Source of the DNA: SVEL01 sp017381055
GTDB taxonomy: Bacteria; Bacillota; Clostridia; Lachnospirales; Lachnospiraceae
Direction of reading: 5' to 3'
Assembly (NCBI GenBank): GCA_036307185.1
Contig: JAXJYC010000008.1
Coordinates: 1 to 64,000 of the forward strand
DNA length: 64,000 nt
Shown: one piece after another, positions 6,638 through 15,678 of the stretch
How positions within the stretch are numbered: position 1 is the first letter of the stretch
How the letters are laid out: each line of letters opens with the position of its first letter
Program-made: the position numbers and the translations under genes
Notes under the pieces: generated by a model
Seen by the model: the letters and a program-made list of their open reading frames with translations, nothing else
Told to the model about the DNA's origin: nothing
The model's database searches: none

Positions 6638-7654
6638 TTAAGCTAACTCTGAGAAATACTTAATTGTTCTAACCATCTGGCTTGTGTATGAGTTCTCGTT
6701 ATCATACCAAGAAACAACCTGTACTTCATATGTGTCATCATCAACCTTGCAAACCATTGTCTGTGTAGCATCGAATAATGAACCAAATCTCATACCGATA
6801 ACGTCTGAAGAAACGATTTCATCCTCGTTGTAGCCGAATGACTCGTTAGCTGCTGCCTTCATAGCTGCGTTGATACCTTCAACTGTTACGTTAGCACCCT
6901 TAACAACTGCTGTTAAGATTGTTGTAGAACCTGTAGGAGTTGGTACTCTCTGAGCAGATCCGATTAACTTTCCGTTTAACTCTGGGATAACTAAGCCGAT
7001 AGCCTTAGCTGCACCTGTTGAGTTAGGAACGATATTAACTGCTGCTGCACGTGATCTTCTTAAATCGCCCTTTCTCTGTGGACCATCAAGTGTCATCTGA
7101 TCACCTGTGTAAGCATGGATTGTAACCATGATACCAGACTGAATAGCTGCATACTTATTTAAAGCGTCAGCCATAGGAGCTAAACAGTTTGTTGTACAAG
7201 AAGCTGCAGAGATAATTGTATCCTCAGCCTTTAATGTTGTATGGTTTGTGTTATAAACGATTGTAGGAAGGTCATTTCCTGCTGGAGCAGAGATAACTAC
7301 CTTACGAGCACCAGCATTGATATGAGCCTGTGCCTTATCCTTTGAGCAGTAGAAACCTGAACACTCAAGTACTACGTCTACACCAAGTTCACCCCATGGA
7401 CAGTTGTTAGCATCTGGGAAAGCGTAAATCTTGATTTCCTTTCCATCTACTGTAATTGAATCATCACCAGCTGTAACTGTTTCAGCCTTCTCATACTTAC
7501 CCTGTGATGAATCGTACTTTAAAAGATGAGCTAACATCTTTGGGCTTGTTAAATCGTTAATAGCAACTACTTCGTATCCTTCAGCACCAAACATCTGTCT
7601 GAATGCAAGACGTCCAATACGTCCAAAACCATTAATCGCAACTTTTACTGCCAT
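6638..7654 (-). CDS. gap: Glyceraldehyde-3-phosphate dehydrogenase, type I
   Basis: It oxidises glyceraldehyde 3-phosphate with phosphate and NAD to 1,3-bisphosphoglycerate. The protein has 338 residues. The Rossmann motif INGFGRIGR starts at residue 7, the catalytic Cys is in SAASCTTNC near residue 155, the His partner is in MVTIHAYTGDQ, and WYDNENSYTSQM closes the C-terminus. Asp in AINDLTS at the end of strand 2 favours NAD. It is the first gene of gap-pgk-tpiA. A promoter lies at 7729-7757 and AGGAGGAAATAAAACA precedes the ATG. No cggR-like regulator gene is next to it. Confidence 0.98.
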   Translation of the reverse strand: MAVKVAINGFGRIGRLAFRQMFGAEGYEVVAINDLTSPKMLAHLLKYDSSQGKYEKAETVTAGDDSITVDGKEIKIYAFPDANNCPWGELGVDVVLECSGFYCSKDKAQAHINAGARKVVISAPAGNDLPTIVYNTNHTTLKAEDTIISAASCTTNCLAPMADALNKYAAIQSGIMVTIHAYTGDQMTLDGPQRKGDLRRSRAAAVNIVPNSTGAAKAIGLVIPELNGKLIGSAQRVPTPTGSTTILTAVVKGANVTVEGINAAMKAAANESFGYNEDEIVSSDVIGMRFGSLFDATQTMVCKVDDDTYEVQVVSWYDNENSYTSQMVRTIKYFSELA

Positions 7655-7728
7655 TGTTTTATTTCCTCCTGTAATAGAAAATTAGTATTTTTTTGTAAGA
7701 TTGTTAAAAAAACATCTAACTGTATTTT

Positions 7729-7757
7729 ATTTTACATAATTTATTTAAAAATATCAA
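7729..7757 (-). promoter_or_regulatory. Promoter of gap-pgk-tpiA
   Basis: On the minus strand TTGATA (7752-7757) and TAAAAT (7729-7734) with a 17-bp spacer, about 75 bases before the gap start. Confidence 0.65.
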
Positions 7758-7838
7758 GAGCTTTTTTATCCTTTTATAAAGCTTACAAATAAAATGCCTA
7801 TTTTTATCATATTTTATGCAACTTTACATATATAAATC

Positions 7839-8330
7839 TTATACTCTATTTCCCTGGGCAAGCTTCTGAGACAAATACTTGCTTGTATTATCCTTAGAAA
7901 ATACATAAACATTATTTTCTCGCTTGTCACACTCTAATCTCATCAACACGTCTCTTGCTGCTGAATTGATGAGACGCATCTTATCTGAATCCTCTGTGTA
8001 ATCATGGATAACCATATATGGTCTTGGTTGGAACATATATGTATAATGATTATCATGTGTAATCCATAAAAATCCTGCAACTATAATATCTTCTAATAAA
8101 TTCTTGCCAAGTGGATCAAATGTATTTGGATCAAACGAATTAAATGACATACGAATCTCCATTGGATTCTTTGAATATGTAGGATCAAAGTTAAAACGCA
8201 TCTGACCGATGAATTTTAGGTCCCCTCCACTTCTATCATGCATATCAAGATAAACTGTTGATGGCACACCATTTGGCTTGCTTTGTACACTAACTACCTT
8301 AAGATAAATATTATTCACATACTGTAACAT
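7839..8330 (-). CDS. Hypothetical 163-residue protein
   Basis: I do not recognise this protein. From the chosen ATG it begins MLQYVNNIYLKVVSVQSK and is soluble, with many aromatic and polar residues (FNFDPTYSKNP, DNHYTYMFQPRPYMVIHDYTED). There is no signal peptide, membrane segment or obvious catalytic motif. The frame extends ten codons to 8360, but AGAGGG lies eight bases before the ATG at 8330, so the shorter form is preferred. It precedes gap on the same strand but gap has its own promoter. The upstream region faces the divergent hisJ promoter. Confidence 0.75.
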   Translation of the reverse strand: MLQYVNNIYLKVVSVQSKPNGVPSTVYLDMHDRSGGDLKFIGQMRFNFDPTYSKNPMEIRMSFNSFDPNTFDPLGKNLLEDIIVAGFLWITHDNHYTYMFQPRPYMVIHDYTEDSDKMRLINSAARDVLMRLECDKRENNVYVFSKDNTSKYLSQKLAQGNRV

Positions 8331-8468
8331 TTTTCTATCCCTCTTTCTTATTTTTCTCACGATTTTCGCTATATAAATAATATACCTTGAGTCCTATTTA
8401 TATGTCAATCTGTAATTTACCGAATTAACGTGTTTATCATTTATAATCTCGCCTTTTATTTTTCCTTC

Positions 8469-8497
8469 TTCACCCCACAAAAAATCTGTGCTATAAT
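8469..8497 (+). promoter_or_regulatory. Extended -10 promoter of the hisJ-type gene
   Basis: TGCTATAAT ends at 8497, giving an extended -10; a weaker -35 (TTCACC, 8469-8474) sits 17 bp upstream. The start codon at 8542 follows 45 bases later. Confidence 0.7.
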
Positions 8498-8541
8498 TTT
8501 TGTGCTTTATTGCATTTAATATAGAAAAGAGGTTTATCAAT

Positions 8542-9342
8542 ATGTTAGCAGATTTTCATATACACACATGTTTTTCTGGTGATTCAGAAGCAAACGTAGA
8601 CTCAATTATTCAAAGGGCTATTTCAAAGGGCTTAAAGCATATAGCCATCACTGACCATAACGATTTCGAATTTGAAGATGGTAAATTCGAATTGGATATT
8701 GAAAAATACTATGAATATATGACAAATAAGAAAATAGAATACAAGGACAAGATAAATCTTTCGGTAGGTATCGAATGTGGCTTAGAGCCTAGATTTGCCG
8801 ACAAAATTAATAAGCTTATGTCTTCATATGAATTTGATTTTGTTATAGGTTCTTCTCATGTCATCAATGGACGTGACCCTTATTATAAGGAATATTTTGA
8901 AAATCGTCCTGTTCACGATGCTATGGTTGAATACCTTGAATCAATCATTGAAAACATTCATATATTCAATGATTTTGATGTATACGGACACCTTGACTAT
9001 ATGATGCGCTACGCCCCTGTTAGTCCTGAAGAAAAAAGATATGATTATAACGAATACAGTGAGCTTTTCGACAAAATACTTACCACACTCATCTCAAAAG
9101 GCAAAGGTATTGAGATCAATACTTCTCCGCTTCGTAGTGGACTAGCTGATACTAATCCTAATATGCAGGTTATCAAACGATACAAGGAACTAGGTGGCAA
9201 AATCATAACTATCGGTTCTGATGCTCACAAGCCTGAAGATGTTGGTGCAAATTTCAACGATGCAAAGAAACTATTAATTGATGCTGGTTTTTCTCACTTT
9301 AATGTATTTTCTGGCCGTAAAGCACTTGAAATTACTATATAA
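8542..9342 (+). CDS. hisJ: PHP-family histidinol-phosphatase (HisJ type)
   Basis: It probably hydrolyses histidinol phosphate to histidinol, the penultimate steps of histidine synthesis, using a trinuclear metal centre. The 266-residue protein carries PHP metal ligands in DFHIHTCFSGD (residue 4 on), ITDHNDFEF, GSSH (near 118), YGHLDYMMR and the terminal GSDAHKPEDVG. The start at 8542 has AAGAGG eight bases upstream; an in-frame ATG at 8500 has no such signal and overlaps the promoter. It stands apart from hisH-hisF (16.5-17.9 kb), so histidine genes are scattered here. Other PHP phosphoesterase substrates are possible; family assignment is strong, substrate moderately so. Confidence 0.87.
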   Translation: MLADFHIHTCFSGDSEANVDSIIQRAISKGLKHIAITDHNDFEFEDGKFELDIEKYYEYMTNKKIEYKDKINLSVGIECGLEPRFADKINKLMSSYEFDFVIGSSHVINGRDPYYKEYFENRPVHDAMVEYLESIIENIHIFNDFDVYGHLDYMMRYAPVSPEEKRYDYNEYSELFDKILTTLISKGKGIEINTSPLRSGLADTNPNMQVIKRYKELGGKIITIGSDAHKPEDVGANFNDAKKLLIDAGFSHFNVFSGRKALEITI

Positions 9343-9352
9343 ATTTCATATC

Positions 9353-9381
9353 TTGAAATTTAATTCCTACTATATTATAAT
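9353..9381 (+). promoter_or_regulatory. Promoter of the dehydratase activase gene
   Basis: TTGAAA and TATAAT with a 17-bp spacer, starting 10 bases after the hisJ stop. An inverted repeat follows at once in the transcribed leader. Confidence 0.8.
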
Positions 9382-9386
9382 GTATT

Positions 9387-9412
9387 AGATTGTCGACTTT
9401 TTTTGACAATCT
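9387..9412 (+). promoter_or_regulatory. Inverted repeat at the transcription start
   Basis: AGATTGTC and GACAATCT form a perfect 8-bp inverted repeat around a ten-base centre, just downstream of the -10 box. Its position suits a repressor operator; a leader hairpin is the alternative. Confidence 0.5.
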
Positions 9413-9442
9413 GTTTCACACATGAAAGGAAGAATATCTATT

Positions 9443-12400
9443 ATGGAATTATTGAAGAAAGCAGCAAAAAGACTTGGTATTGATATTGGTTCAACCACAG
9501 TTAAAATTGCTATTTTAGACGATGAAAACAACATAATCTTTTCAGACTACGAAAGACATTACGCAAATATACAGGAGACTCTTGCAAGCCTTCTTGTTAA
9601 GGCTAAAGCAGCTTTAGGTGAGATTGAACTTTCGCCAACTATCACTGGTTCTGGTGGACTTTCTTTAGCTAAGCATTTAGAGCTTCCATTTGTACAAGAG
9701 GTTGTAGCTGTTGCTACTTCTCTTAACGATTATGCACCTCAGACTGATGTTGCTATCGAGCTTGGTGGCGAAGATGCTAAGATTATCTACTTCACAAACG
9801 GTGTAGAACAGAGAATGAACGGTATCTGTGCTGGTGGTACAGGTTCCTTTATCGATCAGATGGCGTCTCTTCTTCAGACTGATGCTCCTGGTTTAAATGA
9901 GTATGCCAAGGATTACAAGGCTATTTATCCTATCGCAGCTAGATGTGGTGTATTTGCCAAGACTGATATTCAGCCTCTTATTAATGAAGGTGCTACTAAG
10001 GAAGACTTAGCAGCGTCTATCTTCCAGGCTGTTGTTAATCAGACTATTTCTGGTCTTGCTTGTGGTAAGCCTATTAGAGGTAACGTTGCCTTCTTAGGTG
10101 GACCTCTTCACTTTCTTACAGAGCTTAAGGCTGCATTTATTAGAACTCTTAACTTAGGACCAGATCAAATAATTGCACCAAGCCATTCACATTTATTTGC
10201 AGCTTCTGGTGCTGCTATGAATAACGATCCTGAGGTTTCCGTACCACTTGATACTCTTATCGAGAAACTTTCAAATGGTATTGAAATGGATTTTGAAATC
10301 AAGAGAATGGACCCATTATTTGCCACTGAGGCAGATTATGAGGCTTTTACTATAAGACATAACAAGCATAAGGTCGTTAAGGCTGACCTTGCTACATATT
10401 CAGGTAACTGCTATATGGGTATCGATGCCGGTTCCACAACAACAAAGGTTGCTTTAGTTGGTGAGGACGGTAGCTTACTTTACTCATTCTATAGCTCAAA
10501 TAATGGTAGCCCACTTGCTACTACTATCAAGTCTATTAAAGAGATTTATTCTCTTTTACCAAAGACTGCAAAGATAGCATATTCTTGCTCAACAGGTTAC
10601 GGTGAGGCTCTTATTAAGGCTGCACTTATGCTTGATGAAGGTGAGGTTGAGACTGTATCTCACTATTACGCAGCTGCATTCTTCAATCCTGATGTAGATT
10701 GTATCTTAGACATCGGTGGTCAGGATATGAAATGTATTAAAATTAAGAATAATACTGTTGATAGTGTTCTTTTAAATGAGGCTTGTTCTTCAGGATGTGG
10801 TTCATTTATTGAAACTTTCGCAAAATCTCTTAACTACTCTATCGTAGATTTTGCTAAGGCTGCTTTATTTGCTGCTAACCCAATTGACTTAGGTTCAAGA
10901 TGTACTGTATTTATGAACTCTAATGTTAAGCAGGCGCAGAAAGAAGGTGCTACTGTAGAAGATATCTCTGCAGGTCTTGCATATTCTGTTATCAAGAACG
11001 CATTATATAAGGTTATAAAGATTACTGATCCTAAGGATTTAGGTGAAAATGTAGTAGTTCAGGGTGGTACTTTCTACAACGACGCTGTACTTAGAAGCTT
11101 TGAGACAATCTCTGGCTGTACAGCTGTAAGACCAGATATTGCAGGTATAATGGGTGCCTTTGGTGCTGCTCTTATCGCTAGAGAGCGTTTCAACGCAGCT
11201 GATAATGTAGAAACTACAATGCTTTCTATTGATGATATAAATGATTTAAAATTTGACACATCTATGACTAGATGCAAAGGCTGTACAAACAGCTGTCTTC
11301 TTACAATCAACCGTTTCAGCGGTGGTAGACAATTCGTAACTGGAAACCGTTGTGAACGTGGTATTGGTGGAACAAAGAATAAGGAAAAAATTCCAAACCT
11401 TTATGATTATAAGAACAAGCGTATCTTCGGCTACGCTCCATTAAATGCAGATGAGGCTAAACGTGGTACAATCGGTATCCCTCGTGTACTTAACATGTAC
11501 GAGAACTATCCTTTCTGGGCAACATTCTTTAAGGAATTAGGCTTTAGAGTTATCTTATCTCCACAGTCTACTAGAAAGATTTACGAGTTAGGTATTGAAT
11601 CAATCCCTAGTGAATCAGAGTGTTATCCTGCTAAGCTTGCACATGGTCATATTTCATGGCTTATCAAGCAGGGCATCGAGACTATTTTCTATCCTTGTAT
11701 TCCATACGAGAGAAATGAGACACCTGATGCTAACAACCACTATAACTGCCCTATCGTTACATCTTACGCAGAGAATATAAAAAATAACGTTGAAGAACTT
11801 AGAACAGAACAGGTTCGTTTCTTAAATCCATTTATGGCTATGACTAACGAGCAGGTTATTGAAAAGCGTCTTGTTGAGGAATTCACAAAAGAATTTGGTA
11901 TTCCTGCTAACGAAATCCGCGAAGCTACCAAGAAGGCTTGGGATGAAATGGACAAAGCAAGATTAGACATTGCTAAGAAGGGTGAAGAAACTCTTAAATA
12001 TCTTAACGAAACTGGCAAACGTGGTATCGTATTAGCTGGTCGTCCATATCATATTGACCCAGAAATCAACCACGGTATTCCTGAGCTTATTAACTCATAT
12101 GGAATTGCAGTTCTTACTGAGGATTCTATCTCTCACCTTGGTGAGGTTGAGCGTCCACTTATCGTTATGGACCAGTGGATGTACCACTCAAGACTCTACA
12201 GAGCAGCTAACTACGTTAAGACCACTGAAAACCTTGATTTAGTTCAGCTTAACTCATTCGGATGTGGTCTTGATGCTGTTACAACTGATTGTGTTAACGA
12301 TATCCTTACAAAATCTGATAAGATTTATACTGTATTAAAGATTGATGAGGTTAATAACTTAGGTGCTATCCGTATTCGTATCCGTTCACTTCTCTCTGCA

Positions 12401-13726
12401 TTAAGAGTTCGTGAGCAAAAGAATATGAAACGTAATATTCACCCATCAAATATAAACAGAGTTGAATTTACTGAAGAGATGAAGAATGATGGTTATACAT
12501 TATTAACACCTCAGATGTCACCAATTCACTTCGAGTTATTAGAGCCTGCTATAAAAGCTGGTGGCTTAAATATTAAGATTCTTCAGGCAGATACAAAGGA
12601 TCCTGATTACAAGCTTAAGTGTAAGCGTGCCGTAGATATCGGTCTTAAATACACTAACAACGATGCTTGCTATCCATCTCTTATCGTAGTAGGTATGATG
12701 ATGGAGGCTGTTCTCTCTGGTGAATATGATACAAATAAGGTTGGTATCATTATGACTCAGACCGGCGGTGGCTGTCGTGCTTCTAACTACGTAGGCTTCT
12801 TAAGAAGAGCTCTTGAGAAGGCTGGATTACCTCATATTCCTGTAGTTTCATTAAGTGTACAGGGTATAGAGAAAAATAGCGGTGTTAAATTCACACCTAC
12901 ATTGATTGTTAAAGCTATTCAAGCTATTATTTATGGTGATATATTTATGCGTTGCGTATATCGTATGCGTCCATATGAGCTTGAGAAGGGTTCAACTGAT
13001 GCACTCCATGAGAAATGGGTCAAGAAATGTGTTGCATCATTAACTAAGAAGGGCTTTGGTTTTGGAGAATTCAAGAAGAATATCAAGGGTATTATACGTG
13101 AATTCGACAAGCTTCCTATCGATGAAAACCTTGTTAAACCAAGAGTTGGTATCGTAGGTGAAATCCTTGTTAAGTTCCTTCCATCAGCTAACAACTATCT
13201 TGTAGAATTACTTGAAGCAGAAGGCGCTGAGGCTGTTATGCCAGACTTACTTGACTTCTTCTTCTACAGTTTCTACAACTCAAACTTCAAGCATACACAC
13301 CTTGGTATGACAAAGAAGTCAGCTAGAGTTTCAAATATAGCTATTAGAGCTCTTGAGTTTATGAGAAGAACAGTTAATTCAGAACTTAAGAAGAGCAAAC
13401 ACTTCTCTCCACTTTCAGATATTAGAGTATTGGCAAAGATGGCAGAAAAGATTGTTTCTCAGGGTAACCAGACAGGTGAAGGTTGGTTCCTTACAGCAGA
13501 GATGCTTGAGCTTATCCATGAGGGAGCTCCAAACATCGTATGTGCTCAGCCATTCGGATGTCTTCCTAACCACGTAGTTGGTAAGGGTGTTATTAAAGAG
13601 CTTCGTCGCTTACATCCAGAGGCAAATATCGTAGCAGTTGACTACGATCCAGGCGCAAGTGAAGTAAATCAGCTTAACAGAATTAAGCTTATGCTTGCTT
13701 CAGCAAATAAGAATTTAAATGAATAA
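9443..13726 (+). CDS. Double-ASKHA acyl-CoA dehydratase activase-related protein
   Basis: This 1427-residue protein belongs to the BadF/BadG/HgdC ATPases that use ATP to drive low-potential electrons into radical 2-hydroxyacyl-CoA dehydratases. Two ASKHA domains stand in tandem: one from residue 11 (LGIDIGSTTVKIAILDD) and one from 325 (MGIDAGSTTTKVALVG). Each keeps the cluster-binding cysteines expected by analogy with HgdC: C129 and C168, then C448 or C452 and C487. Residues 611-637 hold CKGCTNSC and a further Cys, a likely metal or Fe-S site, followed by a DUF2229-type region (IGIPRVLNMYENYPFW) and a C-terminal part resembling dehydratase subunits. The start at 9443 is preferred because AAAGGAAG lies ten bases upstream; the ATG at 9422 has none. 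The long fused form is widespread in Clostridia, but its substrate is not known. It is monocistronic. Confidence 0.88.
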   Translation: MELLKKAAKRLGIDIGSTTVKIAILDDENNIIFSDYERHYANIQETLASLLVKAKAALGEIELSPTITGSGGLSLAKHLELPFVQEVVAVATSLNDYAPQTDVAIELGGEDAKIIYFTNGVEQRMNGICAGGTGSFIDQMASLLQTDAPGLNEYAKDYKAIYPIAARCGVFAKTDIQPLINEGATKEDLAASIFQAVVNQTISGLACGKPIRGNVAFLGGPLHFLTELKAAFIRTLNLGPDQIIAPSHSHLFAASGAAMNNDPEVSVPLDTLIEKLSNGIEMDFEIKRMDPLFATEADYEAFTIRHNKHKVVKADLATYSGNCYMGIDAGSTTTKVALVGEDGSLLYSFYSSNNGSPLATTIKSIKEIYSLLPKTAKIAYSCSTGYGEALIKAALMLDEGEVETVSHYYAAAFFNPDVDCILDIGGQDMKCIKIKNNTVDSVLLNEACSSGCGSFIETFAKSLNYSIVDFAKAALFAANPIDLGSRCTVFMNSNVKQAQKEGATVEDISAGLAYSVIKNALYKVIKITDPKDLGENVVVQGGTFYNDAVLRSFETISGCTAVRPDIAGIMGAFGAALIARERFNAADNVETTMLSIDDINDLKFDTSMTRCKGCTNSCLLTINRFSGGRQFVTGNRCERGIGGTKNKEKIPNLYDYKNKRIFGYAPLNADEAKRGTIGIPRVLNMYENYPFWATFFKELGFRVILSPQSTRKIYELGIESIPSESECYPAKLAHGHISWLIKQGIETIFYPCIPYERNETPDANNHYNCPIVTSYAENIKNNVEELRTEQVRFLNPFMAMTNEQVIEKRLVEEFTKEFGIPANEIREATKKAWDEMDKARLDIAKKGEETLKYLNETGKRGIVLAGRPYHIDPEINHGIPELINSYGIAVLTEDSISHLGEVERPLIVMDQWMYHSRLYRAANYVKTTENLDLVQLNSFGCGLDAVTTDCVNDILTKSDKIYTVLKIDEVNNLGAIRIRIRSLLSALRVREQKNMKRNIHPSNINRVEFTEEMKNDGYTLLTPQMSPIHFELLEPAIKAGGLNIKILQADTKDPDYKLKCKRAVDIGLKYTNNDACYPSLIVVGMMMEAVLSGEYDTNKVGIIMTQTGGGCRASNYVGFLRRALEKAGLPHIPVVSLSVQGIEKNSGVKFTPTLIVKAIQAIIYGDIFMRCVYRMRPYELEKGSTDALHEKWVKKCVASLTKKGFGFGEFKKNIKGIIREFDKLPIDENLVKPRVGIVGEILVKFLPSANNYLVELLEAEGAEAVMPDLLDFFFYSFYNSNFKHTHLGMTKKSARVSNIAIRALEFMRRTVNSELKKSKHFSPLSDIRVLAKMAEKIVSQGNQTGEGWFLTAEMLELIHEGAPNIVCAQPFGCLPNHVVGKGVIKELRRLHPEANIVAVDYDPGASEVNQLNRIKLMLASANKNLNE

Positions 13727-13727
13727 A

Positions 13728-13747
13728 AAAGGAGCTTACGCTCCTTT
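13728..13747 (+). terminator. Terminator of the activase gene; left copy of the IS target duplication
   Basis: The 20-bp palindrome AAAGGAGCTTACGCTCCTTT begins two bases after the stop codon of the activase gene. The identical 20 bases occur at 15367-15386 on the far side of the IS, where the native T-run remains. The left copy has lost that T-run and is followed by the IS end, so termination there may be weaker. Confidence 0.9.
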
Positions 13748-15366
13748 CAGACTGTAGACAAAGTCCAAGGCTAACACCTTGGATTTTGTTTTATAAAAAG
13801 AGGTGAAAAAGTCAGTATTTACAAGACTTTTCAACTCTTTTTTGGTATAATATAAGTATCAATAAAGCGAGGTGGCGATACTTATGATGACTCAAAATGC
13901 GGATAAAAAACGTGAACAAATACAGATGTTTTGTATGGATGATTTAGTGCCAGAAGATCATTTATTACGTCTCATAGACAAGGCTATTCGTTGGGAATTT
14001 ATATATGACTTAGTTATTGATAAATATTCATCAGATAATGGTCGTCCAAGCATGGACCCTGTAATGCTTATAAAGATACCATTTATCCAGTATCTTTATG
14101 GAATAAAAAGTATGCGACAAACTATAAAGGAAATCGAAGTAAATGTTGCATATAGATGGTTTTTGGGATTAGAAATGACAGATAAAGTACCACACTTCTC
14201 TACTTTTGGTAAGAATTATACTCGTAGATTTAAAGATACAGATTTGTTTGAACAGATATTTTCGCAGATTCTTTTTGAATGTTATAAGTTTAAGCTAGTT
14301 GACCCTACAGAAGTCTTTGTTGATGCAACACATGTAAAAGCGCGTGCAAACAATAAAAAGTATCAAAAAAGAAAAGCACAGGAAGAAGCATTATTCTATG
14401 AAGAGTTGTTAAAGAAAGAAATCAATCAAGACCGTAAAGAACATAGTAAAAAGGAATTAAAAGATAAAGATGATAATAACGATAATCCACCTTCATCAAC
14501 TGGTGGTACAGAAGAAAAAACAGTCAAGTGCAGTACATCAGACCCTGATAGTGGCTGGTTCCACAAGGGAGAACATAAGCAGGTATTTGCTTATGCAGTA
14601 GAAACTGCTTGCGACAAGCATGGTTGGATACTAGGTTATACAGTGAGCCCAGGTAATCAACACGATAGCAGAACCTTCAAAGGGCTATACGATAAGATAA
14701 AAAACATAGGAATAGAAACACTTATCGCAGATTCAGGATATAAAACACCAGCAATAGCAAAGCTACTTATAGATGATGGAATAAAACCATTGTTCCCCTA
14801 TAAACGCCCTATGACCAAAGAAGGTTTCTTTCCTAAATACGAGTATGTATATGATGAAACGTACGATTGTTATCTTTGCCCTAATAATCAGATATTAGAA
14901 TACTCAACAACTAATCGTGAAGGCTACAGAGAATACAAAAGCTGCGGGGATGTCTGTTGCAATTGTCCATACTTAAGTCAATGTACACTTAGCAAAAATC
15001 ATGTAAAGGTAGTTACAAGACATATATGTGAAGATTATATGGAAGAATGTGAAGAAATCAGACATACGCTCGGAATGAGTGATTTATATAAAAAGCGAAA
15101 AGAAACAATAGAAAGATTATTTGGGACTGCAAAAGAAAGCCATGGTTTCAGATATACTCAAATGTATGGTAAAGCACGAATGGAATTAAAAGTCGGGCTT
15201 ACCTTTGCGTGCATGAATTTAAAGAAGCTTGCAAAAATAAAGCAAAAATTTGGATGGTTAGACCGTTGTTTCGATAGACTTATGGCATTTATTAATCAAT
15301 TTAGATGGAAAAACGTAGAAAAGTGGTGTTAGGTAGTTAGCCTGACACCACTTTGTCTACAGTCTG
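13748..15366 (+). mobile_element. IS1182-family insertion sequence, complete
   Basis: The element is 1619 bp with perfect 17-bp terminal inverted repeats CAGACTGTAGACAAAGT (13748-13764) and its complement (15350-15366), flanked by a 20-bp direct repeat of the host terminator. Inside the left end are a CCAAGG/CCTTGG inverted repeat, then a hairpin AAAGAG...CTCTTT with a T-run (about 13797-13843) that probably blocks outside transcription, and an extended -10 TGGTATAAT ending at 13851. A GTGGTGT/ACACCAC hairpin (about 15325-15350) follows the transposase. Perfect ends and an uninterrupted gene suggest a recent insertion. Confidence 0.93.
13884..15332 (+). CDS. IS1182-family transposase
   Basis: It is a DDE transposase that moves the surrounding IS. 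The 482-residue protein shows the IS1182 N-terminal domain (DDLVPEDHLLRLIDKAI, then SMRQTIKEIEVNVAYRWFLG and HFSTFGKNYTRRF), the first catalytic Asp in VFVDATHVKA, a charged linker near 185-215, the second Asp in TLIADSGYKT and the Glu in ETIERLFGTAKE. A four-Cys cluster (CLCPNN, CGDVCCNCPYLSQC) lies between the last two, as usual in the family. The start at 13884 has AGGTGG eight bases upstream; a GTG at 13872 overlaps that site. The reading frame is intact. Confidence 0.95.
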   Translation: MMTQNADKKREQIQMFCMDDLVPEDHLLRLIDKAIRWEFIYDLVIDKYSSDNGRPSMDPVMLIKIPFIQYLYGIKSMRQTIKEIEVNVAYRWFLGLEMTDKVPHFSTFGKNYTRRFKDTDLFEQIFSQILFECYKFKLVDPTEVFVDATHVKARANNKKYQKRKAQEEALFYEELLKKEINQDRKEHSKKELKDKDDNNDNPPSSTGGTEEKTVKCSTSDPDSGWFHKGEHKQVFAYAVETACDKHGWILGYTVSPGNQHDSRTFKGLYDKIKNIGIETLIADSGYKTPAIAKLLIDDGIKPLFPYKRPMTKEGFFPKYEYVYDETYDCYLCPNNQILEYSTTNREGYREYKSCGDVCCNCPYLSQCTLSKNHVKVVTRHICEDYMEECEEIRHTLGMSDLYKKRKETIERLFGTAKESHGFRYTQMYGKARMELKVGLTFACMNLKKLAKIKQKFGWLDRCFDRLMAFINQFRWKNVEKWC

Positions 15367-15386
15367 AAAGGAGCTTACGCTCCTTT
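15367..15386. terminator. Right copy of the IS target duplication, with native T-run
   Basis: The same 20-bp palindrome as at 13728-13747, here followed by TTTT. It probably terminates transcripts leaving the IS on the plus strand. It marks the original host terminator into which the IS inserted. Confidence 0.9.
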
Positions 15387-15400
15387 TTTTGTTTTTTAAT

Positions 15401-15671
15401 AAAAGTTCAAGTGAATATTTTTAACTTGCACAAATTTATACTGTATTTTCACATGCTACAAATATTTGATTTTCTAAATACTTTGATTTACATTAACTAT
15501 TACGAACGTGACCGGCTCCCATGCACCTTCCATGGTGCTGCTCGCCTTTTCCCAACGTCCTGTTGGGAAATCACTAGTTACAATCAAAGCATTAAGAAAA
15601 TCTAAACATTCTCCGCTACCGTGAAACTACAGTATAAATTTGTGCAATATAAAATATCCACTTGAACTTTT
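15401..15671. repeat. 271-bp nested inverted-repeat element
   Basis: The outer arms 15401-15452 and 15621-15671 are near-perfect complements: AAAAGTTCAAGTG, TGCACAAATTTATACTGTA and TTTCAC all recur inverted. Further in, GATTTTCT (15468), CTTTGATT (15481) and TAACTA pair with 15575-15602. The centre carries two hairpins, GCACC/GGTGC (15523-15538) and TTTCCCAAC/GTTGGGAAA (15548-15570). The whole folds as a long stem ending in two arms. TTAAT flanks it at 15396-15400 and 15671-15675, a possible target duplication. No open frame is present. A MITE or a structured RNA are the two readings. Confidence 0.8.
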
Positions 15672-15678
15672 TAATTAA

